Source: Devosia litorisediminis (GTDB lineage Bacteria; Pseudomonadota; Alphaproteobacteria; Rhizobiales; Devosiaceae). Taken from it: a DNA stretch of 64,000 nt. Both the position numbers and the translations under genes were made by a program. Under the pieces are notes generated by a model. That model was not told the origin of the DNA. It saw only the letters and a list, made by a program, of their open reading frames with translations, and searched no databases. The stretch lies in assembly GCF_018334155.1 (NCBI RefSeq), contig NZ_JAGXTP010000001.1:620001-684000 (forward strand). The letters run 5' to 3'. Of this stretch, positions 56,199 through 64,000 are shown piece by piece (the stretch's first letter is position 1; the number at the start of each line of letters is the position of its first letter).

Positions 56199-57089
56199 AT
56201 GGCCGGCGTGCCGATGGACCAGCGTGAAGGCTGGATCTGGTTTGATGGCGAGTTCAAACCGTGGAAAGACGCGAAGATTCACGTGCTGACACATGGGCTG
56301 CATTATGCCAGCTCGGTGTTCGAGGGCGAGCGGGCCTATGGCGGCGAAATCTTCAAGTCGCGGGAGCATTCGGAGCGGTTGATCCGGTCAGCTGCGACGC
56401 TGGACATGAACATGCCCTGGAGCGTCGATCAGATCGAGGAGGCCAAACGGGCCGTTCTGGAAAAGAACGGTCTGGTTGATGCCTATGTGCGCCCCGTGGT
56501 GTGGCGCGGCTCGGAAGAGCTCAGCGTACCGGCGCGTAACAACACCATCCATTTTGCGATCGCAGCATGGGTCTGGCCGAGCTACTTCTCGGTCGAGGAG
56601 AAGCTCAAAGGCATCCGCCTGGAGTGGAGCAAGTGGAAGCGTCCGTCACCAGAGACGATTCCGTCGTCGGCCAAGGCCGCAGGCCTGTACATGATCTGTA
56701 CGTTGAGCAAGGACGCGGCCATGGCCAATGGTTATGCCGACGCGCTGATGCTGGACTATCGCGGCTATGTTGCCGAGGCGACCGGCGCCAATGTGTTCTT
56801 CATCAAGGGCAAGGATATCACGACGCCCACGCCTGACTGTTTCCTGGACGGCATTACCCGCCGCACATTGATCGAGCTGGCCAAACAGCACGGCTACTCT
56901 ATCACCGAGCGTCACATCAAGCCTGAGGAACTCGATCAGTTTGACGAGTGCTTCCTGACCGGTACCGCTGCAGAGGTGACACCGGTCAGCGAGATCGGGC
57001 AGTTCCGCTTCAAGCCTGCTGAAGGCTGCCGTACGCTGATTGATGCCTATGCAAAGGCCGTGCAGCCCAAGCGCGCTGCCGCCGAATAG
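56199..57089 (+). CDS. ilvE: Branched-chain amino-acid aminotransferase
   Basis: This 296-residue fold-type IV PLP enzyme transfers amino groups between glutamate and branched-chain keto acids. It shows THGLHYASSVFEGERAY, then PSSAKAAGLYMICTLSKDAAMANGYADALMLD with the PLP lysine, ATGANVFFIK, and TGTAAEVTPV. ATG 56199 follows GGGAGA. A D-amino-acid transaminase or 4-amino-4-deoxychorismate lyase is less likely given the length and motifs. Confidence 0.92.
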   Translation: MAGVPMDQREGWIWFDGEFKPWKDAKIHVLTHGLHYASSVFEGERAYGGEIFKSREHSERLIRSAATLDMNMPWSVDQIEEAKRAVLEKNGLVDAYVRPVVWRGSEELSVPARNNTIHFAIAAWVWPSYFSVEEKLKGIRLEWSKWKRPSPETIPSSAKAAGLYMICTLSKDAAMANGYADALMLDYRGYVAEATGANVFFIKGKDITTPTPDCFLDGITRRTLIELAKQHGYSITERHIKPEELDQFDECFLTGTAAEVTPVSEIGQFRFKPAEGCRTLIDAYAKAVQPKRAAAE

Positions 57090-57108
57090 GTTTTTGATAC
57101 CTGTATGG

Positions 57109-57138
57109 AAAAAGCCGGGCCATTGTGCCCGGCTTTTT
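57109..57138. terminator. Bidirectional Rho-independent terminator
   Basis: AAAAAGCCGGGC and GCCCGGCTTTTT are perfect complements around a 6-base loop, between the convergent aminotransferase and lipoprotein genes. T-runs occur on both strands. Confidence 0.9.
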
Positions 57139-57157
57139 GTTGTTGGTGCGGTTCGGC

Positions 57158-57748
57158 CTATGCGGTTTGGGCGGTCCACTGCAGGATCTCGGCCATAACC
57201 TGCTTGAGCGCCCCGTCCAGGCCGCCAATGGCAGCAGCAGCAGGGTCAATGGCAGCGGCCTGAGTGGCCGAGAAGCTCTTGCTGGCGAAGATCATGCCGC
57301 GACGTTCATCCACCAGTTTGGCGTTGATCCGGACGGTAGCCAGATTGCCATTGGCGGCGTCGATTTCGAAGGCCTGCAGTTCGGTGGCCAGTGTGACGTC
57401 GACCCGCAACTGATCGTCTGGGCGACCAATATTGGGGAAGTTCGATGCTTCAAAGGTCTGCAGCAGACGCGTCTGCACAAGCCGGGGCAGGGTATCGGAC
57501 AATTGCGCATCAGGCAGATAGCTGAGCACATTGCCGACATCGCGCACGACCACGCGCTGCGAGTCATAGGTCTGAACCGTCTTGGGCAGGGTGATGACCA
57601 CCACTCGCGACGAGCGCCTGCGCATGGGGACCAGGCTCGCGCTGCTCAGATCAAAAGTCACCGGCGGCGCTCCTGCGAGACAGCCGGTCAGCGTGAGCGC
57701 CATGGCGGACGCGCCTAGGGCCATAAATGTGCGTCGTGTGGTGGACAT
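57158..57748 (-). CDS. ABC-type transport auxiliary lipoprotein (PqiC/DUF330-like)
   Basis: The 196-residue protein has a lipoprotein signal ending in the lipobox LTGC. An ABC-transport-auxiliary fold follows (FDLSSASLVP, VVITLPKTVQTYDSQRVVVRD, LPDAQLSDTLPRLVQTRLLQTFE). Such proteins sit at the outer membrane and work with MCE proteins. It is the last gene of a four-gene MlaEFD-like operon and lies 5 bases after the MCE gene. Confidence 0.88.
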   Translation of the reverse strand: MSTTRRTFMALGASAMALTLTGCLAGAPPVTFDLSSASLVPMRRRSSRVVVITLPKTVQTYDSQRVVVRDVGNVLSYLPDAQLSDTLPRLVQTRLLQTFEASNFPNIGRPDDQLRVDVTLATELQAFEIDAANGNLATVRINAKLVDERRGMIFASKSFSATQAAAIDPAAAAIGGLDGALKQVMAEILQWTAQTA

Positions 57749-57753
57749 CGGCC

Positions 57754-59349
57754 CTACCTCTTGTTGTAGTCGCGGACGGTTTCCCCGCCAAAAATAAGAC
57801 CCTGTGGGTTGCTTTCAAGGTTGCGCACCACGCGGTCAAGCCGCGCCAGTGTCGCCCGAGCCTCTTCGGCAAGGGCAGCATAACCGGGTAACCCGCTGGA
57901 GGTGAAATTGTTCAACCCGACTGCAATGCTGGCGGTGCTGGTATTGAGCTGATCGGCCAGTTGACGGATCGAGACCGCGGCATCGCCGATCTGAGCAAAC
58001 AGGCCTTCGCCTTCGGCATTGTTGACCGAGCCGTCGACCTTTTCGAGGATCTCATCAACCTTGGTGGCCGAACCCACGAGCGAATTGGAAATCTCGGTCA
58101 GGTTGGCGACGATAGAGTCGACATTGGTCGCGTTGTCGCCAAGCTTGGTGGCGAAATCATCGACATTGCCCAGAACACGGCTGACCATTGCCGGGTCAAT
58201 CTCGGCGGCGACCTGATTGATCTTGACCACAGCGGGATCGAGATTGGCCACCATTGTCGTGATCCCTTCCGCCAGCGTGCCGGTCGCAGCGAACAGGCTG
58301 TCGATCTGCTCGGAATTGCGGGCGAGGCTGTCGGTAAATGTGGTGATGTCATCCACGACAGTGGCGACCTTTTCAGGTGGCAGCGCAGCCAGAATGTCCT
58401 TGAGTTCAGCGGTCACAGTGCTGATCTCGCTGGAGAAGGTATTGGCATTGGCAACAATGCGGGTGACCGCTTCGGGATCAATGGCAGCAGTTACGGCGTC
58501 GATGCGATCAACACTGGTCGACAGCGTAGCACTCATTTTCGTGATGTCGTCAGACAGGGTCGATGCTGCGGCGAAGAACTCATCCACCTTGCCGGAATTG
58601 CGCGAGAGCGTCTCGCTGAACTCGGCGACATTGTCGACAACCTGCGTAACCTTTTCGGGCGGAATAGCGGCGGTCAGCTCACCGAGCTTGCTGGAGAGCG
58701 CACCGATCTGTTCAGCCATCGGACCCACTTGCTTGCCCGCCTCGGCTATGGTCGCAAGCGCGTCTTTGACGCCATCGGCATTGGCCGCCAGCGCATCGCT
58801 GAAAGTGGCGACATTGCTGATGGTTTCGTTGAGCTTCTCGTCATTGGTGTCGAGGAAGCCATTCAGGCGGTCCACGGCGGTGGCCGTGCCATTGATCGTT
58901 GTTGAGAGGCCGTCGAGGATGGACTGGAAGTCGGAAACCTTGGCGTACAGCGTGGGGACATTGCGGCCGGGCTCGGTCGGTGGGTCGCCTGCACTGGCCG
59001 TGCCACCCGACAATTGCAGCGAGCCCACGCCGGTCAGGCCCTGAAAGCCCATCAAGGCCTTGGTATCAGCCTTGATCGGGATCGCCGCATCGATTTCCAT
59101 GCGGGCAATGACGCGATTGATGTCATCAGGGTCTAGCGTAACGGTTTTGACCTGACCCACCTTGATGCCGTTGAACTGAACCTCGGTGCCCGCACTCAGA
59201 CCCGAGACAGTGCCCGTGAAGATCACCTCATAGGTCGCAGTCTGGGTATTGCTGGAGGGGCCGGCAAACCAGTACACAAAGCCAAACAAGGCAACCAGAA
59301 CGGCGGTGGCTATGACCCCGACTACGGCATAATTTGCTTTGTTTTCCAT
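57754..59349 (-). CDS. MCE/MlaD-domain protein with long internally duplicated helical tail
   Basis: The 531-residue protein has a single N-terminal membrane helix (about 6-28) and an MCE domain (about 37-125, with YEVIFTGTVSGLSAGTEVQFNGIKVGQV). A 400-residue Ala/Thr/Val-rich helical tail follows, holding two copies of a 94-residue repeat that begin at the PPEKV motifs. The tail should extend into the periplasm towards the outer membrane, carrying phospholipid or another lipid. ATG 59349 gives the usual N-terminus. Confidence 0.9.
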   Translation of the reverse strand: MENKANYAVVGVIATAVLVALFGFVYWFAGPSSNTQTATYEVIFTGTVSGLSAGTEVQFNGIKVGQVKTVTLDPDDINRVIARMEIDAAIPIKADTKALMGFQGLTGVGSLQLSGGTASAGDPPTEPGRNVPTLYAKVSDFQSILDGLSTTINGTATAVDRLNGFLDTNDEKLNETISNVATFSDALAANADGVKDALATIAEAGKQVGPMAEQIGALSSKLGELTAAIPPEKVTQVVDNVAEFSETLSRNSGKVDEFFAAASTLSDDITKMSATLSTSVDRIDAVTAAIDPEAVTRIVANANTFSSEISTVTAELKDILAALPPEKVATVVDDITTFTDSLARNSEQIDSLFAATGTLAEGITTMVANLDPAVVKINQVAAEIDPAMVSRVLGNVDDFATKLGDNATNVDSIVANLTEISNSLVGSATKVDEILEKVDGSVNNAEGEGLFAQIGDAAVSIRQLADQLNTSTASIAVGLNNFTSSGLPGYAALAEEARATLARLDRVVRNLESNPQGLIFGGETVRDYNKR

Positions 59350-59351
59350 GG

Positions 59352-60131
59352 TTAGCCTTCGAGGTTGTGGGCGCGGGGGCCGTGGAAATAATCCCTGAGC
59401 CAAGGCTCGGAGGCAGCACGCATTTCGCTCAGTGTCCCAGCCTTGAGCAGCTTGCCGTTTGCGAGCGCGACAATGCGGTCACAGGCGACTTCCAGGCTGT
59501 CCAGATCGTGGGTCACCATAAGCACTGACAGACCCAGCGTATTGCTCAATGTGACAATCAACTCGTCAAATTTTCCGGCGCCGATCGGATCGAGGCCGGC
59601 GGTTGGCTCGTCGAGAAACAGAATTTTGGGATCAAGCGCCAGAGAGCGCGCCAATGCGGCGCGCTTGATCATGCCACCCGATAACTGGGTTGGATAGGTG
59701 TAGGCGGCGCTGGCAGGCAGCCCGACCAGATCGATCTTCATTCGCGCGACCTCGCGGCGGAGCTTGGGCGACAGATCAAGGTGCTCGCGCATGGGGAATT
59801 CGATGTTTTCCAGCACGTTGAGCGAGGAGAACAATGCGCCCTGCTGGAACAGAACACCCCAGTCCCGGCGGATGGTCTCTCGTTCGCGCACGGACAGTTC
59901 AGAGAACGGACGGCCGAAGACTGTGATGTCACCGCGGCGGTGGGGGATGAGCCCAGCCATCGCGCGCATGGTGACGGTCTTGCCCGAACCGGACGGTCCG
60001 ATCAGGCCGAGGATTTCGCCACTGCGCAGCTCAAAGTTCAGACCATTGATGATGATTGTGCTGCCAAAGCCCACAACGAGATCGTTGACCTGCATGGCGG
60101 CGGGGACGGGGAGGGTGGAGGTGTTTTCCAT
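59352..60131 (-). CDS. MlaF-like ABC ATPase
   Basis: The 259-residue ATPase has Walker A GPSGSGKTV, where V replaces the common S/T, as in MlaF proteins. LSGGMIKRAALARSL is a signature form typical of MlaF, and Walker B is ILFLDEPTAGLDP. The stretch RRDWGVLFQQGALFSSLNV is also family-specific. It powers the lipid transporter with the upstream permease and the downstream MCE protein. Confidence 0.93.
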   Translation of the reverse strand: MENTSTLPVPAAMQVNDLVVGFGSTIIINGLNFELRSGEILGLIGPSGSGKTVTMRAMAGLIPHRRGDITVFGRPFSELSVRERETIRRDWGVLFQQGALFSSLNVLENIEFPMREHLDLSPKLRREVARMKIDLVGLPASAAYTYPTQLSGGMIKRAALARSLALDPKILFLDEPTAGLDPIGAGKFDELIVTLSNTLGLSVLMVTHDLDSLEVACDRIVALANGKLLKAGTLSEMRAASEPWLRDYFHGPRAHNLEG

Positions 60132-60133
60132 CG

Positions 60134-61261
60134 CTAGAACCCGATCGCAGCAAAGAAGATGGCGAACAAGCCGTCGGCCACGATCACCACAAAGATGGAT
60201 TTGACCACCGAAGAGGTGGTGCGGCGCCCCAACGACTCCGACGAGCCCTGTACTTTCATGCCCTCGACTGAGGCGATCAGGCCGATCAGCAGGCCCATGA
60301 AGGGGGATTTGAGCAGTCCAACGGCAACGCTGGTGATGGTCATGGCGTCTTGAAGGCGAATGACGAAGACCTCGATCGGGATTCCGCCGTAGGCCTTGGC
60401 AACCAGAATGGCGCCTGCCAGACCGGCCATTGACCCGACAAAGGCCAGAAGGGGTAAGCCCACGATCAGAGCAAGCGCGCGCGGCAGCAGCAAGGCCTGA
60501 TAGGGATCAACGCCCATGACCCGCAGCGCATCAAATTCCTCGCGGATACGCATCGAACCGATTTCGGCTGTGATGGCAGAGCCTGAACGGCCAGCGACCA
60601 TGATAGCGGCAAGCAGCACGCCGATCTCGCGGAACATCAGAATGGCGGCGAGATCGACCACCAGAATGGCGGCACCGAAATTGCGCAATTGCAGAATGGT
60701 CTGCTGTGTGATGATGGCGCCCACCACCAGCGAGATCAGCGCCACGATTGGAATGGCGCGCAGAATGATCTGTTCAAACTGTTCAACAAAACTGGCGAGG
60801 CGCAGCGGGGACTGAAAGGTTGCGGTGCGCCAGAAAGCCCCGATCAGATGACCCTGGGTGGCATTGACACTGACAACGTCCTTGCTGGCGTCGATAACGG
60901 TTCGGCCCAGGGCGATGAAGGGAGCGATCAGAAAATTGTCGGTATGCTGGGGTGGCAAATCGGCAGGTTCATATTCATCGATTCGCGCCAGCAGCGTCTG
61001 GTGCTTCGAGGACGCGCCAACAAAGCTGCCAGCGCCAGCAGCACCATGACGACGTAACTGCGTGAGCAACCAGGCGCCCGTTGTGTCGAGCATGCCGATA
61101 CGTGCTATGTCTATATCAACACTGGTGTTTCCGGGGATCGATGGCGTGAGGCCAGCAACTTCGAGCTCCAGGGCACGTGCATTTGCTGACGTCCAATCAC
61201 CCGAACAACGGATTGTCGGATCCGCCCCGCGCGTTTCGTCTAACTCGATATACCGACCCAT
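60134..61261 (-). CDS. MlaE-like permease with N-terminal STAS domain
   Basis: The 375-residue protein has an N-terminal STAS domain (about 1-100; DIDIARIGMLDTTGAWLLTQL), then five or so membrane helices of the MlaE fold. The loop is VAGRSGSAITAEIGSMRIREEFDALRVMGVDP. In E. coli the STAS domain is a separate protein (MlaB); here it is fused to the permease, which is a known variation. It is the first gene of the operon, 2 bases before the ATPase. Confidence 0.92.
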   Translation of the reverse strand: MGRYIELDETRGADPTIRCSGDWTSANARALELEVAGLTPSIPGNTSVDIDIARIGMLDTTGAWLLTQLRRHGAAGAGSFVGASSKHQTLLARIDEYEPADLPPQHTDNFLIAPFIALGRTVIDASKDVVSVNATQGHLIGAFWRTATFQSPLRLASFVEQFEQIILRAIPIVALISLVVGAIITQQTILQLRNFGAAILVVDLAAILMFREIGVLLAAIMVAGRSGSAITAEIGSMRIREEFDALRVMGVDPYQALLLPRALALIVGLPLLAFVGSMAGLAGAILVAKAYGGIPIEVFVIRLQDAMTITSVAVGLLKSPFMGLLIGLIASVEGMKVQGSSESLGRRTTSSVVKSIFVVIVADGLFAIFFAAIGF

Positions 61262-61357
61262 CGGACCTGCAGTGCCACAACTTATGAGCGGACTATTAAC
61301 ACGTTCCGCCTGGATTTGGCATGCCCTGTTGCAGTGGGTGCGCCGAGTATAGTGGCG

Positions 61358-61807
61358 CTAGTCCCAGCGGGCCCGGGCCGTGTCGTCGTCGGCCCTGGGG
61401 GCAACCCACTGCGTACCACCGGGGCCGGTTTCCTGTTTCCAGAACGGGGCATCGGTTTTCAGATAATCCATGAGAAACTGGGCGCTCTCAAAGGCCGCTG
61501 TGCGGTGGGGCGACAGTGTCATGACCTGCACGATGGGGTCGCCTGGTTGCAGCGTGCCATAGCGGTGAATGATGCTGGCGGCGCACAATTCGAACCGCTG
61601 CATTGCTTCACCGAGAATGGCACTGAGCTGATTGATGGCCAGTTCGGGATAGCATTCAAGTGTCAGGCTTGTGATGGGCGCGTCGGGTGTCGAACGAACC
61701 AGGCCTGTAAAGCTGACAGCGGCCCCGGCACCATCGCCAGCGGCCAGGAACGTGTTGGTTTCGGCGCCGGGATCGAACGCTTGGGTGGTGACGCGCACGC
61801 TCATCAT
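61358..61807 (-). CDS. moaE: Molybdopterin synthase large subunit
   Basis: MoaE with MoaD converts precursor Z (cPMP) to molybdopterin. The 149-residue protein shows AAVSFTGLVR, then LTLECYPELA, IIHRYGTLQPGDPIVQV and the C-terminal TDAPFWKQE with the catalytic lysine, followed by GPGGTQWV. It starts one base into the moaD stop, so the pair is translationally coupled. Confidence 0.95.
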   Translation of the reverse strand: MMSVRVTTQAFDPGAETNTFLAAGDGAGAAVSFTGLVRSTPDAPITSLTLECYPELAINQLSAILGEAMQRFELCAASIIHRYGTLQPGDPIVQVMTLSPHRTAAFESAQFLMDYLKTDAPFWKQETGPGGTQWVAPRADDDTARARWD

Positions 61808-62058
61808 CAGCCGCCGGTCATGGGCGGGAAAAACGCGACGGTACTGGCGCCAGCCAATGGCGTTTCGTGCGGTACCAGTTTGGCATCAACAGCAGATTTG
61901 ATCAGGCTGCGTTTGGCAACGGCGTGGGCAAAGGCTTCGTCGCGTTCAGCCAGCCAGTCGATCAGATCGCCTACCGTGGCGACGCTATCGGGCGGGCTGA
62001 CCTCTTCGCTGCCCCTATTGAGGCGCTCGCGGAGCCAGGCGAAGTAGAGGATCTTCAT
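61807..62058 (-). CDS. moaD: Molybdopterin synthase sulfur carrier subunit
   Basis: The 83-residue ubiquitin-like protein ends in the required Gly-Gly (FPPMTGG), the site of thiocarboxylation. FAWLRERL at the start and VAFFPPM near the end are typical. It overlaps pgsA by 4 bases and moaE by one. Confidence 0.93.
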   Translation of the reverse strand: MKILYFAWLRERLNRGSEEVSPPDSVATVGDLIDWLAERDEAFAHAVAKRSLIKSAVDAKLVPHETPLAGASTVAFFPPMTGG

Positions 62059-62684
62059 CTCGCATCACCTGACAGGTGTGGCCAGCTGGCGCGAAGATAG
62101 TCCCAACCCGTCCAGAGCGTCAGGGCGCCGGCGAGCCAGAGCAGCACATCGCTGAGCAGGCCAAACCCGGGAACAATGCGTTCAAACAGCACAATGGAGA
62201 GTGCTATCAACTGAACGGTGGTCTTCCATTTGGCCAGTTGGCTGACAGGCAGCACGATCTTGGTATTACCAAGGAATTCACGCAGGCCGGAGATGAAAAA
62301 TTCCCGGAACAGAATGGCGCAGACCGGGATCATATCCCAGCCCGACAGGCTGCCATCCCAAGCCAGTACGGCGATCATGATACCCACCAGCAGTTTGTCT
62401 GCGATGGGGTCAAGCATACGGCCCAAGGGCGAATACTGGTCCCAGGCGCGGGCGAGGTAGCCATCGAGCCAGTCGCTGGCTGCCGCCAGCACGAAAAGGA
62501 TCAGCGCAATCAGGCGCAGGATCAGATCACCATCCATCACCAGAATGGCAATGGGGATAATCGCCAGGATGCGCGCAATGGTGATCAGGTTAGGGACGAG
62601 GAGCAGCGGGTTTTTGGCCATGGATTGACAGAACAGTTTTGCTGGTAAGGGGTCAAGAGTGAGTTCGTCAGTAGCGATGGCCAT
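62055..62684 (-). CDS. pgsA: CDP-diacylglycerol-glycerol-3-phosphate 3-phosphatidyltransferase
   Basis: PgsA makes phosphatidylglycerophosphate at the inner membrane. The CDP-alcohol phosphotransferase motif DWLDGYLARAWDQYSPLGRM-LDPIADK is intact and four to six membrane segments are visible. Start ATG 62684 (209 residues) has a perfect GGGGGGAGG site, but that site is the 3' arm of a hairpin (62690-62709). ATG 62621 would give 188 residues, closer to the usual length, yet lacks a ribosome site. Confidence 0.93.
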   Translation of the reverse strand: MAIATDELTLDPLPAKLFCQSMAKNPLLLVPNLITIARILAIIPIAILVMDGDLILRLIALILFVLAAASDWLDGYLARAWDQYSPLGRMLDPIADKLLVGIMIAVLAWDGSLSGWDMIPVCAILFREFFISGLREFLGNTKIVLPVSQLAKWKTTVQLIALSIVLFERIVPGFGLLSDVLLWLAGALTLWTGWDYLRASWPHLSGDAR

Positions 62685-62689
62685 TTTAA

Positions 62690-62709
62690 CCTCCCCCCGT
62701 GGGGGGAGG
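62690..62709 (-). repeat. C/G-run hairpin overlapping the pgsA ribosome-binding site
   Basis: CCTCCCCCC-GT-GGGGGGAGG folds on itself. On the minus strand its 3' arm is the pgsA Shine-Dalgarno sequence, 5 bases before ATG 62684. It resembles the stem at 5121-5145 and may be a dispersed repeat that happens to lie here, or a fold that limits translation. Confidence 0.55.
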
Positions 62710-62741
62710 ATTAGTGCGGCTAGGCGATTGGCGATATTGCC

Positions 62742-63815
62742 TTATGCGACACGCTGCTTGGTGGCGGCGCGCCGGGCCGCTACCGCCTCGGCGAGGGTTT
62801 CCAGCGCTGTTACGGTAGTGTCCCAATCGATGCAGCCATCGGTGATAGACTGACCGTAGACGAGTTCACGGCCGTCAACGAGATCCTGACGGCCGGCCAC
62901 GAGGTTGGATTCAACCATGACCCCAATAATGCGGCGATCACCGGCGGCCATCTGGGTGCCGATATCGGCCAGAACGGCTGGTTGGTTTTCGGGCTTCTTG
63001 GATGAATTGGCGTGGCTGGCATCAATCATGATGGTAGCGGGCAGCCCGGCCTTGTTGGCTGCCTGGGCTGCGGCCTCGACACTGTCCGCATCGAAGTTGG
63101 TGGTCTTGCCGCCGCGCAGGATGATGTGGCAATCGGCATTGCCGGTGGTGGCGGCAATGGCGGAGCGCCCCGATTTGGTGACGGCCAGGAAATGGTGGGG
63201 CTGACTGGCCGAGGCTACAGCGTCCAGGGCAATCTTGACATTGCCATCGGTACCATTCTTGAAGCCGACCGGGCAGGACAGGCCCGAGGCCAGTTCGCGG
63301 TGGATCTGGCTTTCGGTGGTGCGGGCACCAATGGCGGCCCAACTGACCAGATCGGCGATGTATTGCGGGGTGGTCATGTCGAGGAATTCGCAGGCCGCGG
63401 GCAGGCCCAGATTGGCGATATCGAGGAGCAGAGCGCGGGCTGTGTGCAGGCCGTTATCGATGTCGAAGCTGCCATCGAGATTGGGGTCGTTGATCAAGCC
63501 CTTCCAGCCCACAGTGGTGCGGGGCTTTTCGAAATAGACACGCATGATGATCTCAAGCCGGTCGCCCAGGGTGTCACGCAGCGCGCTGAGGCGCTTGGCG
63601 TAATCCAGCGCCGCGGCGGGATCGTGGATGGAGCAGGGCCCGACCACGACCGCAAGGCGATCATCGGCGCCAGTGAGAATGTTGTGGAAGGCGTGACGAG
63701 CGCTGATGACGGTGCGCGTGGCTGCATCGGTGCGCGGATGCTGGCGCATCACCTCGATGGGGGTGGTGAGTTCCTTGATGGCGCTGATACGCAGGTCATC
63801 GGTGGTCTTGAGCAT
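62742..63815 (-). CDS. aroG: 3-deoxy-7-phosphoheptulonate (DAHP) synthase, class I alpha
   Basis: AroG joins phosphoenolpyruvate and erythrose-4-phosphate, the first step of aromatic amino-acid synthesis. The 357-residue protein has VVGPCSIHDPAAALDYA, RVYFEKPRTTVGWKG, GFKNGTDG and MIDASHANSSK, all typical of the AroF/G/H family. ATG 63815 is preceded by GAGGAG. A leader with an aromatic-rich peptide and a terminator precedes it. Which amino acid inhibits the enzyme cannot be told here. Confidence 0.95.
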   Translation of the reverse strand: MLKTTDDLRISAIKELTTPIEVMRQHPRTDAATRTVISARHAFHNILTGADDRLAVVVGPCSIHDPAAALDYAKRLSALRDTLGDRLEIIMRVYFEKPRTTVGWKGLINDPNLDGSFDIDNGLHTARALLLDIANLGLPAACEFLDMTTPQYIADLVSWAAIGARTTESQIHRELASGLSCPVGFKNGTDGNVKIALDAVASASQPHHFLAVTKSGRSAIAATTGNADCHIILRGGKTTNFDADSVEAAAQAANKAGLPATIMIDASHANSSKKPENQPAVLADIGTQMAAGDRRIIGVMVESNLVAGRQDLVDGRELVYGQSITDGCIDWDTTVTALETLAEAVAARRAATKQRVA

Positions 63816-63853
63816 TGGTGGTCTCCTCGGGAATTTCGGGTGAGGCGGCCAAC

Positions 63854-63881
63854 AAAAAAGCCGCCTCGTATGGGGGCGGCT
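63854..63881 (-). terminator. Attenuator terminator upstream of aroG
   Basis: On the minus strand AGCCGCC (63881-63875) pairs with GGCGGCT (63865-63859) across a 9-base loop, followed by a T-run of five or six. It lies between the leader peptide and aroG. The element AGCCAGCCGCC (63885-63875) can instead pair with GGCGGAGGCT (63939-63930) inside the leader ORF, which would be the antiterminator. Confidence 0.8.
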
Positions 63882-63911
63882 GGCTTCGGGTTCGGTCGTA
63901 TCCTGGAAGGA

Positions 63912-63989
63912 TCAGATCAAGCGCGCGGTAGCCTCCGCCGAGAGCGGATAGCTAAACCAAAACGAAAAAGTGGCTGCGGTGCGGATCAT
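63912..63989 (-). CDS. Putative aromatic-rich leader peptide of aroG
   Basis: This 25-codon ORF starts at ATG 63989-63987 and ends at TGA 63914-63912. Residues 8-14 read F-S-F-W-F-S-Y, five aromatics in seven codons. Placement just before a terminator/antiterminator pair and a DAHP synthase gene fits classic ribosome-mediated attenuation. No good Shine-Dalgarno is seen in the 11 bases available before the window ends, so the start is not proven. Confidence 0.65.
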   Translation of the reverse strand: MIRTAATFSFWFSYPLSAEATARLI

Positions 63990-64000
63990 GAGGGAAGTTG

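Noticed and set aside
60134..61261. STAS domain fused to the MlaE-like permease considered as novel.
   Set aside because: STAS-MlaE fusions are a known alternative to a separate MlaB.

Overview
The window looks like chromosomal DNA of an alphaproteobacterium, most likely a Hyphomicrobiales member of the Devosia type. This is inferred from the high G+C content, the HWE-family histidine kinase, the glgP-glgB-glgC-glgA-pgm-glgX order, the separate ureA and ureB subunits with small ORFs inside the urease operon, and the pgsA-moaD-moaE order. The assignment was made by reading only; no search was run. I saw no tRNA, rRNA, CRISPR array, prophage or intact insertion sequence. Most genes look like core or niche-metabolism genes.

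Layout. (1) 1-8.6 kb: an amino-sugar / peptidoglycan-fragment catabolic locus. murQ and a serine hydrolase of the beta-lactamase fold read leftward. An RpiR-type regulator, an ABC sugar importer (ATPase, binding protein, two permeases), a NanE-type epimerase and a BadF-type sugar kinase read rightward. The same operator, GGAAT-N5-ATTCC, lies at both the murQ promoter and the importer promoter. (2) 8.7-16 kb: an ArsR repressor with an ArsP/YraQ-type permease, a PAS-GGDEF-EAL protein, and an HWE histidine kinase overlapping a single-domain receiver. (3) 16-21 kb: a LysE exporter, a nucleoside hydrolase, an AI-2E family membrane protein and a Kef-type antiporter. (4) 21-33 kb: a complete glycogen operon ending in a metallophosphoesterase. 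(5) 33-42 kb: urease structural and accessory genes (ureD, A, B, C, E, F, G) with extra ORFs inside, including a membrane protein translationally coupled between ureF and ureG. (6) 42-48 kb: the urea ABC importer urtABCDE. (7) 48-56 kb: an unusual sensory locus. A 1124-residue protein joins an NCS1-type permease, a cysteine-rich segment, a histidine kinase and a receiver. It overlaps a receiver-LuxR regulator, followed by a structured intergenic RNA region and an NMT1/SsuA-type ABC importer, with a MarR regulator convergent to it. (8) 56-64 kb: a branched-chain aminotransferase, a MlaEFD-like lipid transport operon with a lipoprotein, moaE-moaD-pgsA, and a DAHP synthase gene preceded by what looks like an aromatic-amino-acid transcription attenuator.

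How the parts fit. Regions 5-7 read as a nitrogen-scavenging island: urea is imported by Urt and hydrolysed by urease. The NCS1-fused kinase is divergent from urtA and may sense a nucleobase-like or hydantoin-like compound whose breakdown yields urea or ammonia; this is inference. Region 1 reads as a PTS-independent route for N-acetylmuramic acid or a related amino sugar, with import by ABC transporter, kinase, MurQ etherase and NanE epimerase feeding GlcNAc-6-phosphate. The strongest candidates for something little described are the NCS1-Cys-rich-kinase system, the three-hairpin RNA at 52529-52641, and the aroG leader at the right edge.
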